The position numbers and the translations under genes are program-made. A DNA stretch of 14,280 bases, taken from assembly GCA_016794735.1 (NCBI GenBank), contig JAEUJK010000524.1, positions 1 to 14,280 of the forward strand, in the 5' to 3' direction. Each line of letters opens with the position of its first letter. The stretch's first letter is position 1. This DNA comes from Gemmatimonadota bacterium. Lineage in GTDB: Bacteria; Gemmatimonadota; Gemmatimonadetes; Gemmatimonadales; Gemmatimonadaceae. The notes under the pieces were generated by a model. The model saw nothing but the letters and a program-made list of their open reading frames with translations. It ran no database searches and had not been told where the DNA came from. Positions 6,803-12,677 of the stretch are shown piece by piece.

Positions 6803-8220
6803 CGAACCCCCACGAGGCCCTTCGCCGCGGCGAGCATCTTCGCCGAATCGAAGCCGGTGCCACTGCGGAAGACGGTGACCACGTCGTAGATCGCCGACGG
6901 CGTTGCCGTGGGATTGCCGCGGATCACGACGAGGTCCGCCACCTTCCCCAACTCGATGCTGCCGCGCGTGGCCTGTTCACCGAGGATGCGGGCCCCGTTG
7001 AGCGTCATCACCTGGACGGCCTGCGCCGGGGTGAACCCGGCCTCGACGAGCATCTCGTAGTTGCGCAGGTCCCCAAAGCCCGGCAGCATCCCACTGCCCC
7101 AGGGATCGACCCCGGCACCGAGCAGGCCACCCGCGCGCACGAAGTCGCGCTCCCACGCCATCATCTTGCGGATGAGGCGCTCGGGCACCACGAGCCCCTG
7201 CGAGCCAAGTGCCGCGTACTCGGCCTCCACCTCGGCGCGGGTGTCGGGGGCAAGCAGCTCCATCGCACGCGGGTGGAGCTTGAAGCGCCCCGGGGTGAAG
7301 GTCTCGTAGACGGCGAGGGTGGAGGTCACCGCGACCTTCTTGTCGGCGAGTTCGCGAATGGACGCCTGGACCGCCGGGCTGACGACGTCGACCTCGGCCT
7401 GGATGCGCATGTTCTCCGCCGGGCAGGTGTCCGGGCGCTTGCCGGGGACGTAGGCGCTGTTCGTGATGAAGCCGTGCTCGACGGCGTCGAAGCCTAACGC
7501 GGCGGCGTCGGCAAAGCTGAGGGAGCAGAGGTGGCCCGTGACCTTCATGCCGTGCCGGTGCGCCTCGTCGACGATGGCCCCGGCGATCGCGCGGGTGAGG
7601 TTCCCCTGCAACTTGAGCCAGGTGGCCCCCTCCTCCGCCCAGTACGCCACCACGCGGCGCGCCTCGGCGGGACTGCGCAGGCCGCGATTCATCGACTCCG
7701 GCCCCGCGGCTCCATTGAGGTAGGGCCCGGTGATGTGCATGCGCGGCCCCGGCAGGCTCCCCGACTCGATGGCCTGCTTCATGTTCAGCTCCTGGTACGG
7801 GAACATGGAGCCGGCCGTGCGGATCGTGGTGACGCCGTTGGCGAGGTACGCCAGCGGCCCGCTCACCGTCATTTGGGTCGTGCGTGTCGTCTGGCGGAAG
7901 TAGGTGTGTTCGTGCAGGCCGACGACCCCGGGAATGATCGTGTGCCCGTTGAGGTCGATCACCTGCGCGTCCGCCGGAAGGGCCAGGCTCGCGCTCGGGC
8001 CGATCCCGAAGATCAGGCCGTCCTTGAGGAGGATGGTCTGGTCGTCCCGCGGCGCCTCCCCCGTGCCGTCCACCAGCCGCACGTGGGTCAACGCGACGAC
8101 GGGAGCATCCACGCTGACGTAGGGACGCAGGGCGGTCGTGACCGGGAGGCGGCCCTGCGCGGGCAGGGCGACGGCACCCAACAGGGCGACGAGGGGCGAC
8201 GCGAGTCTGATGAAGCGCAT
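6799..8220 (-). CDS. Exported amidohydrolase (imidazolonepropionase-like superfamily)
   Basis: The 473-residue protein starts with a signal peptide, MRFIRLASPLVALLGAVALP, probably cut near AQG (residue 23), so it acts outside the cytoplasm. The frame is open another 44 codons upstream, but the signal peptide fixes the start at 8220. It shows the metal-dependent amidohydrolase layout: a small N-terminal beta domain, HxH at H103/H105 (GLHEHTYF), a candidate bridging lysine K203 (ATWLKLQG), H230 (VTGHL), H249 (AVEHG) and the metal aspartate D372 (GAGVDPWG). It ends with GKVADLVVIRGNP (425-437), typical of the superfamily. Such enzymes cut cyclic amides or dipeptides; several exported ones are Xaa-Pro or Xaa-Arg type dipeptidases. 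Overlap with the downstream amidase by ATGA implies one operon. Substrate cannot be read from the sequence. Confidence 0.92.
   Translation of the reverse strand: MRFIRLASPLVALLGAVALPAQGRLPVTTALRPYVSVDAPVVALTHVRLVDGTGEAPRDDQTILLKDGLIFGIGPSASLALPADAQVIDLNGHTIIPGVVGLHEHTYFRQTTRTTQMTVSGPLAYLANGVTTIRTAGSMFPYQELNMKQAIESGSLPGPRMHITGPYLNGAAGPESMNRGLRSPAEARRVVAYWAEEGATWLKLQGNLTRAIAGAIVDEAHRHGMKVTGHLCSLSFADAAALGFDAVEHGFITNSAYVPGKRPDTCPAENMRIQAEVDVVSPAVQASIRELADKKVAVTSTLAVYETFTPGRFKLHPRAMELLAPDTRAEVEAEYAALGSQGLVVPERLIRKMMAWERDFVRAGGLLGAGVDPWGSGMLPGFGDLRNYEMLVEAGFTPAQAVQVMTLNGARILGEQATRGSIELGKVADLVVIRGNPTATPSAIYDVVTVFRSGTGFDSAKMLAAAKGLVGVR
7492..7499 (-). repeat. CGTTAGGC octamer, inside amidohydrolase
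   Basis: On the coding (minus) strand it supplies the TTA codon of L242 and the GGC codon of G243; the only in-frame TTA in the gene. Confidence 0.6.
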
Positions 8221-8381
8221 GCGGGCGGTGGGGGGGTGTGTGATCGCTCGAATGTACCTGCCGGACCCCGTGGCCGACGCCCGACCCCCGGGACCGGCCG
8301 CGCTGCGGGGGTGCGTCATTTCGACCGGCCCGGCGCGGGTTTGGGGGGCCAATCAAGGCTCCGGCGGGTCATTTTCGCGTC
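8221..8381. other. Upstream leader region of the amidohydrolase operon
   Basis: This is the left part of the 236-nt divergent gap. The only minus-strand promoter-like element seen is TACATT (plus-strand 8256 to 8251), without a matching -35. Nothing else of note was seen. Confidence 0.3.
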
Positions 8382-8409
8382 TTGATCTTCGGGTTTTGTT
8401 CGGTATTAT
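8382..8409 (+). promoter_or_regulatory. Sigma-70 promoter for the radical SAM gene
   Basis: TTGATC (8382-8387), a 16-nt spacer, and TATTAT (8404-8409) form a good match to the housekeeping consensus in a notably AT-rich patch of an otherwise GC-rich window. Transcription would begin near 8416, about 40 nt before the ATG. Confidence 0.65.
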
Positions 8410-8446
8410 AGGCGTCCCTTCGCTGCCGTCGCGCGAGGGACAACGC

Positions 8447-8450
8447 GGAG
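8447..8450 (+). promoter_or_regulatory. Shine-Dalgarno GGAG before the radical SAM start
   Basis: GGAG lies 6 nt before the ATG at 8457, favouring this start over the in-frame ATG at 8469. Confidence 0.6.
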
Positions 8451-8456
8451 ACCGAA

Positions 8457-9557
8457 ATGCAGCAAGCCATGTCGCTGGGGGACCCGCAGGTGACGCCCAC
8501 GCAGCATCCCCTGGTGGGAGAGCAGAAGGACATCCAGTACTACGGGAGCCAGGCGCGAGGCATCCTGAACAGCCCCGAGACCACGGGGATGCCGTTCTGG
8601 TCCATCAACCCGTATGTCGGGTGCGCCTTCGGGTGTGCGTACTGCTACGCGCGGTATGCCCATCGGTTCGTGATGGAGCGGGGCACGCTCACCGCCGAGG
8701 GGGCTGGGAGCGACGGGGACGAGGTGTTGCCGCCCTGGCTGGCGTTCGAGCGGCGGATCTTCGTGAAGCGCAACGCGGCAGAGGTGTTGCGCCGGACGTT
8801 GCGGGACCGGGGATCGGCGGCAGGGGCGGTCCAGCGCGGGGAAACGATCGTGCTGGGCACGGCAACGGACCCGTACCAGCCGGCCGAGCGCCTCTTCCGG
8901 GTCACGCGTGCCGTGCTCGAGGTGCTGGCGGAGGCTAAAGGCCTCAAGCTGGTGATCATCACCAAGTCACCCCTGATCACGCGCGACCTCGATCTCCTGG
9001 TGCGCATCGCGCAGCGCTCGACGCTGACCGTGCACCTGTCGTTGATCACGCTGGACCGGGAGTTGTTGCGGCGGATCGAGCCCCGGGCGCCCACGCCGGA
9101 ATCACGGCTGCGGGCGTTGCGACGATTGAGTGCCGCCGGGATCGAGGCGGGGGTGAACATCATGCCGGTCCTTCCGGGGGTCACCGACCGGCCGGATGCC
9201 CTCGCGGCGCTGGTGCGCCGGATTGCCGCGGAGGGGGCGACCCACGTGAACCCGAGCCCGTTGCGGCTGCGAGCCACGGCACGCAAGCGCTACCTGCCGT
9301 TCCTCGCGGCGGAGTTCCCGCACCTGGTCACCCGGTATGCCGAGGCCTTTGCGCACAGCCACGAGATGCCCGCCGGGTATCGCGACGGCCTGCGCCGGTT
9401 CATGAAGCAGCTGTGCGCAGAAGTCGGGCTGCAATACGGCACGCCGGACGAGCGGGCGTTCGAGCCGCGGGCCGGGGCGGCGTGGGCCGTGCCAGACGCG
9501 CCGATGGACGAGGCACCACCGCCGCCGGCCCCGCAACTCGAGCTGCTGTCGACCTAA
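8457..9557 (+). CDS. Radical SAM protein, PA0069/Rv2578c type (SplB-like)
   Basis: This 366-residue radical SAM protein carries the 4Fe-4S motif CxxxCxxC at C56, C60 and C63 within NPYVGCAFGCAYCYAR. It also has GTATDPYQPAERLFRVTRAV (about 139-158), characteristic of the group annotated as PA0069- or Rv2578c-family radical SAM proteins and distantly related to spore photoproduct lyase. The remaining sequence is a single barrel (ITKSPLITRDLDLL, HLSLITLD, GVNIMPVLPGVTD) followed by a short helical C-terminus ending in a proline-rich tail. The reaction is not established for this group; a nucleic-acid repair or modification role is only suggested by the SplB relation. It is probably monocistronic, with its own promoter at 8382-8409 and a convergent small gene behind it. 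The mutasome operon lies next, but in a separate unit. Confidence 0.92.
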   Translation: MQQAMSLGDPQVTPTQHPLVGEQKDIQYYGSQARGILNSPETTGMPFWSINPYVGCAFGCAYCYARYAHRFVMERGTLTAEGAGSDGDEVLPPWLAFERRIFVKRNAAEVLRRTLRDRGSAAGAVQRGETIVLGTATDPYQPAERLFRVTRAVLEVLAEAKGLKLVIITKSPLITRDLDLLVRIAQRSTLTVHLSLITLDRELLRRIEPRAPTPESRLRALRRLSAAGIEAGVNIMPVLPGVTDRPDALAALVRRIAAEGATHVNPSPLRLRATARKRYLPFLAAEFPHLVTRYAEAFAHSHEMPAGYRDGLRRFMKQLCAEVGLQYGTPDERAFEPRAGAAWAVPDAPMDEAPPPPAPQLELLST

Positions 9558-9585
9558 ACGAGAAGAGATCCCCGGTCGGCGCGCG

Positions 9586-9825
9586 TCAGGCCGGTCGGGT
9601 CAGCACGTAGTAGATGACATACAGCCAGGAGAACACCCCGTGAATCACCGCCCAGATGACGGACTTGTGCACGCTCCACGAGATCACCATGGCCAGGGTG
9701 CTGCCCATCGTGATCCCGGCACGCGCGGCATTGCCGGTGCGCACGAAGATCCCGCGGGGCGGGGAGGGCGGAGGGGGCGAAGCGGCGCCCGGGCCATGGA
9801 CCGTGCCGGAATAGGGTTCGGACAT
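9586..9825 (-). CDS. Small membrane protein of unknown function
   Basis: The 79-residue protein has a Pro-rich N-terminus (residues 12-23), a basic segment RGIFVRTGNAARAG, and one long or two short hydrophobic stretches (about 38-52 and 56-75) ending in WLYVIYYVLTRPA. The tryptophan/histidine-rich core WSVHKSVIWAVIHG resembles small one- or two-span proteins common in high-GC bacteria, but I cannot name a family. It is read away from imuA across a 92-nt gap and toward the radical SAM gene, from which it is separated by 28 nt. A perfect inverted repeat occupies the 25 bases directly before its ATG, where a ribosome site would be. Coding status is supported by the coherent membrane pattern. Confidence 0.7.
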   Translation of the reverse strand: MSEPYSGTVHGPGAASPPPPSPPRGIFVRTGNAARAGITMGSTLAMVISWSVHKSVIWAVIHGVFSWLYVIYYVLTRPA

Positions 9826-9850
9826 GAGGGACCGGGGAAGCAGGTCCCTC
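9826..9850. promoter_or_regulatory. Perfect 8-bp inverted repeat in the small gene/imuA divergent region
   Basis: GAGGGACC (9826-9833) and GGTCCCTC (9843-9850) are exact inverted repeats separated by 9 nt. The repeat abuts the start codon of the small membrane gene and lies 67 nt before the imuA start. It could be an operator or an mRNA hairpin hiding the small gene's start. It does not match the GTTC- or GAAC-based LexA boxes I know. Confidence 0.4.
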
Positions 9851-9852
9851 CA

Positions 9853-9860
9853 GCCTAACG
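9853..9860 (-). repeat. CGTTAGGC octamer, intergenic upstream of imuA
   Basis: This is the only non-coding copy, 2 nt beyond the inverted repeat at 9826-9850. It reads GCCTAACG on the plus strand. Confidence 0.55.
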
Positions 9861-9917
9861 ATTTCCGCCACCGCCGCAAGCGGGACGTTCCCTCCCACCC
9901 CTGTCTCGACCTTCCTC

Positions 9918-10961
9918 GTGTCCACCGCGCTTGCCGCCCTCCGGGCCCAGCTGGCCACGGTCGTCGCCCCGGCGCCCGCGGTGGAGCGCACGATGGCCAC
10001 CGGGATCCCGGCCCTCGATGCCGCGCTCCCCGGCGGCGGCATTCCCTGCGGCCGGCTGAGCGAGGTCGCGGGACCATCGGGCAGCGGGGCCACGTCCCTG
10101 ACCCACGCCATCGTCGCCCGCGCCATCGAAGACAAACAACCCGTAGCATATATCGACGCCACGCGCACCCTGGCCCCCGCCGACTGGGTGCCCCTCGCCA
10201 CGACCGGCCTCCTCTGGGTCGTCCGGCCGCCCACCGACGGGCAAGGCGCGTGGTGCGCCGACATCCTCCTGCGCAGCGGGGCCTTCCGGCTGGTCGTGCT
10301 GGACGACACCACGCCCATCCCCCGCAGCATCATCACCCGGCTGTCGCGCCTCGCCCAGGAGACGCAGGCCGCCCTCCTCGTCGTGCATCACCAACCGGCG
10401 GGCCGCGGGCTGGTGGGCAGCGCGCTCCGCCTCGAGATGGAACGCCGCACGCCCCCGCGCCCCGAACGCCCCGCCTGGCGTCGCGTCGAAACCCGGCTCA
10501 CGCGTGCCGCCCACGGTCATGCCCTCACCTCGATTCCCACCCGTGCGACCGATGATGTCCCTCCCGTTCACCGCGCCCTGCATGCCTTCACCTGTACCAT
10601 CGCCAAGGGCGCCGGGCGCGATGGTCCCCTGGCGATCGAGGTGACCTGTGCCCACGACCTCCCGCGTCGCCTGTGTGCGAATCCCCCGGTTCCCGATCGG
10701 CGTGGTGTGGCACCACGCAACCGGCTCGGTGAACGGGCCACCCCCGACACCCCAGGCGCCCGACGAACAACTCCCGCTGCCCCTGCCCCTCCCGAGCCCA
10801 CCGGGCACACCAGCCTTCCACGCAAACGGCGGTTTGCCGAACCGGACGTCCGCCGGGATGCCTTCCTCATGGACCCGGCGGCAGACGGCCGACGGCCGGC
10901 GGCGGACGGTCGCCCACGACCATCACAACGTTCCAGACAAACGAGCGGCAGCAAGCGCTGA
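9918..10961 (+). CDS. imuA: ImuA, RecA-like mutasome protein with long C-terminal extension
   Basis: This RecA-fold protein of the ImuA (SulA-like) family is a partner of ImuB and DnaE2 in damage-induced error-prone synthesis. The recognisable core is residues 1-243: ATGIPALDAALPGGGIPCGR (27-46), a Walker A-like loop GPSGSGAT (52-59) in which the usual lysine is A58, and a Walker B strand LVVLDD (125-130). Residues 244-347 are a Pro/Arg-rich tail that looks unstructured and is encoded on the same DNA as the ImuB N-terminus, in another frame. The start is GTG at 9918; an ATG at 9993 would cut into the core. No Shine-Dalgarno is clear. The gene heads imuA-imuB-dnaE2, an order that by itself identifies the cassette. 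Such cassettes are normally LexA-controlled; I found no LexA box. Confidence 0.88.
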   Translation: MSTALAALRAQLATVVAPAPAVERTMATGIPALDAALPGGGIPCGRLSEVAGPSGSGATSLTHAIVARAIEDKQPVAYIDATRTLAPADWVPLATTGLLWVVRPPTDGQGAWCADILLRSGAFRLVVLDDTTPIPRSIITRLSRLAQETQAALLVVHHQPAGRGLVGSALRLEMERRTPPRPERPAWRRVETRLTRAAHGHALTSIPTRATDDVPPVHRALHAFTCTIAKGAGRDGPLAIEVTCAHDLPRRLCANPPVPDRRGVAPRNRLGERATPDTPGARRTTPAAPAPPEPTGHTSLPRKRRFAEPDVRRDAFLMDPAADGRRPAADGRPRPSQRSRQTSGSKR

Positions 10962-12525
10962 CCCGGGAGCCCGGGACGGCCGGCAGACGACCCACGGGGA
11001 CACGGACGGGCCCGCGTGGCACCACTGGGACGACCTGCCCATCGTCCTCGTCGACGGCCAGCGGATCCGCACCGCCACGGCCGCCGCCGGGCGCGCGCGC
11101 ATCCGGGCCGGCATGACGATCGCCGAGGCGCGTGCCCGGTGTGCCACCCTCCACGTCCTGCCCTGGGACGAGGACCTGATCGGGCGTGCGGTCACCCGCG
11201 CGACCGCGGCCTTCGTGCGCGCCAGCCCGCAGGTCACCCCCGCCAGCGGGGCCCCGGGGCTCTGGTGGATCGGGGCGCACGGCGTCGACGCGTTAGGCGG
11301 GGAACCCGTCCTGGCCCGCCAGCTGGCCTCCATCGCCCGCCTTTGGCACCCGCGCGCCCGCGTGGCCATCGCGGATTCCTGCGTCGCCGCCCGTGCCGCC
11401 ACCTGGGAAACCCGGTCCGGCCCACGCCACGACGCAAGCCCCACCCCCGTCCTCATTCCGCCGGGGGGATGCGCCGCCTACCTCGCCCCGGCCCCGTTAG
11501 GCCTCCTCACCATCGAGGACGACCTGCGGGCCTCGCTCCGCGCCCTCGGCCTCCACACCATCGGCGACCTGGCGCGCCTCACGGCCGAAGATGTTGAGCG
11601 TCGTTGGGGTGACCTCGGACTCGCCGCCTGGCGCCTCGCCCACGGCCTCGACCCCCGGCGCCCCGGCCTCACCCGCCTCGATGCCACCCGCGCCGTCACC
11701 GCCGACCTGTCGCCCAGCGTCGAGACCACGGAGCCGGTCCTCTTCCTCGTGCGCGCCGCCCTCGACCGCCTCGTCCATCGCCTGGTCGCGGATGGACGCG
11801 CCGCCGCCACCCTCGCCATCACCCTCACGCTCGACGATGCGCGCGGCGCCCTCCCCACCGGCCGCCCGCACACCATCACGCGCGAGGTCCAGCTGCCGCG
11901 CCCCCTCGCCCGCGCCATGCCCCTCCTCGAACGGTGCCGCGCACTGCTCGAGGACTGGGTCCTGACCGCCCCCGTCTGTGGCGTCCGCGTGGCCATTACC
12001 GCCACCGCCCCCCTCTCGGGCGCCCAAGGGGAGCTGCTCGACACCAGCTGGCGCGACCCGGCCGCAGCCGACGCCGCCTTTGCCCGCCTGCGATCCACGT
12101 TAGGCAGCGACGCCGTCGTCCGGCCCGTCGCCCGCGACACCCATCGCCCCGAACACGCGGCCGTCTGGGAACGCGTCGACGACACCCACCCCGGGCCCGA
12201 GCTCGCCCATCTCGCGTCCCCGCACCGTACCACCGCCCCACCCTGTCGCACCTTTCGCCAACTCGACCCGCCGGAACGCGTCGACGTGGAACCCGCCGGC
12301 GACGCCGAGGCGCCACACGCCCTGCGCTGGCGCGACCGGTGGATCCGGATCGTGCGTGCGACCGGCCCGGAACGACTCGGCGGCGATTGGTGGCAGGCCG
12401 CCTATGACCGCGACTACTGGCGCGTGGAAGATGCCGACCAGGGACCGGACCTCGTGCTCTACCAGGAGCACCCCACCGGGACCGAAAGCGGCACGTCGTG
12501 GTTTGTGCAGGGCTGGTATGACTGA
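10648..12525 (+). CDS. imuB: ImuB, catalytically inactive Y-family polymerase-like mutasome hub
   Basis: This 625-residue Y-family polymerase-like protein recruits DnaE2 and links it to the sliding clamp. The first strand RVACVRIPRFPIGVVW (6-21) aligns with the Y-family start but lacks the catalytic aspartates. The second acid site is replaced by GLWWIGAHG (204-212), so it should be inactive, as known for ImuB. The core (about 130-290) is followed by a helix-hairpin-helix segment (about 293-335, LGLHTIGDLARLTAEDVERRWG), a little-finger-like region and the ImuB C-terminal domain ending WFVQGWYD. Residues about 22-127 are a long low-complexity insertion containing QLPLPL (41-46), close to the clamp motif QLPLWG of mycobacterial ImuB. 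The start is GTG at 10648, chosen because strand 1 begins right after it; this makes a 314-nt overlap with imuA. Confidence 0.93.
   Translation: MPTTSRVACVRIPRFPIGVVWHHATGSVNGPPPTPQAPDEQLPLPLPLPSPPGTPAFHANGGLPNRTSAGMPSSWTRRQTADGRRRTVAHDHHNVPDKRAAASADPGARDGRQTTHGDTDGPAWHHWDDLPIVLVDGQRIRTATAAAGRARIRAGMTIAEARARCATLHVLPWDEDLIGRAVTRATAAFVRASPQVTPASGAPGLWWIGAHGVDALGGEPVLARQLASIARLWHPRARVAIADSCVAARAATWETRSGPRHDASPTPVLIPPGGCAAYLAPAPLGLLTIEDDLRASLRALGLHTIGDLARLTAEDVERRWGDLGLAAWRLAHGLDPRRPGLTRLDATRAVTADLSPSVETTEPVLFLVRAALDRLVHRLVADGRAAATLAITLTLDDARGALPTGRPHTITREVQLPRPLARAMPLLERCRALLEDWVLTAPVCGVRVAITATAPLSGAQGELLDTSWRDPAAADAAFARLRSTLGSDAVVRPVARDTHRPEHAAVWERVDDTHPGPELAHLASPHRTTAPPCRTFRQLDPPERVDVEPAGDAEAPHALRWRDRWIRIVRATGPERLGGDWWQAAYDRDYWRVEDADQGPDLVLYQEHPTGTESGTSWFVQGWYD
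11291..11298 (+). repeat. CGTTAGGC octamer, inside imuB (first of three)
   Basis: It encodes L216-G217 with TTA-GGC in the GVDALGGE segment. Confidence 0.6.
11495..11502 (+). repeat. CGTTAGGC octamer, inside imuB (second of three)
   Basis: It encodes L284-G285 with TTA-GGC in the PAPLGLL segment, 204 nt after the first copy. Confidence 0.6.
12098..12105 (+). repeat. CGTTAGGC octamer, inside imuB (third of three)
   Basis: It encodes L485-G486 with TTA-GGC in the RSTLGSDAVV segment. Confidence 0.6.
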
Positions 12526-12677
12526 CCCCCGGCAGGCGGGAGCGACCATGTGTCCCCGGCGAGCCCCCGGTCACGCCGGGACCGGGCGTCGGCGCCGCCA
12601 TCGCCCGTGGGTGATACGACCACCACGCGACGACACCCGCCACATCCCACGCTCCCCCTGCCTGTCCCCGGCTCGCG
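12526..12677 (+). other. Spacer between imuB and dnaE2
   Basis: This 152-nt gap is longer than the other spacings in the cassette. It contains a 6-bp inverted repeat, CCCGGT (12566-12571) and ACCGGG (12581-12586), with a 9-nt loop. No promoter or ribosome site was recognised, so dnaE2 is most simply read from the imuAB transcript. Confidence 0.4.

Noticed and set aside
8221..8352. Upstream extension of the amidohydrolase to 8352
   Set aside because: The added 44 residues are low-complexity and would bury a clear signal peptide that begins at 8220.
6977..8356. 459-residue minus-strand frame overlapping the amidohydrolase in another phase
   Set aside because: Extremely Arg/Gly/Pro-rich with no family motif, while the other phase has all metal ligands.
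9890..9905. GGGACGTTCCC as a LexA-like box before imuA
   Set aside because: It is only a near palindrome and does not fit the GTTC/GAAC spacing of known LexA boxes.
9826..10149. Longer version of the small minus-strand membrane gene, starting at 10149
   Set aside because: The extra part lies antisense to the conserved imuA core and is Arg/Gly/Pro-rich, typical of a spurious frame in GC-rich DNA.
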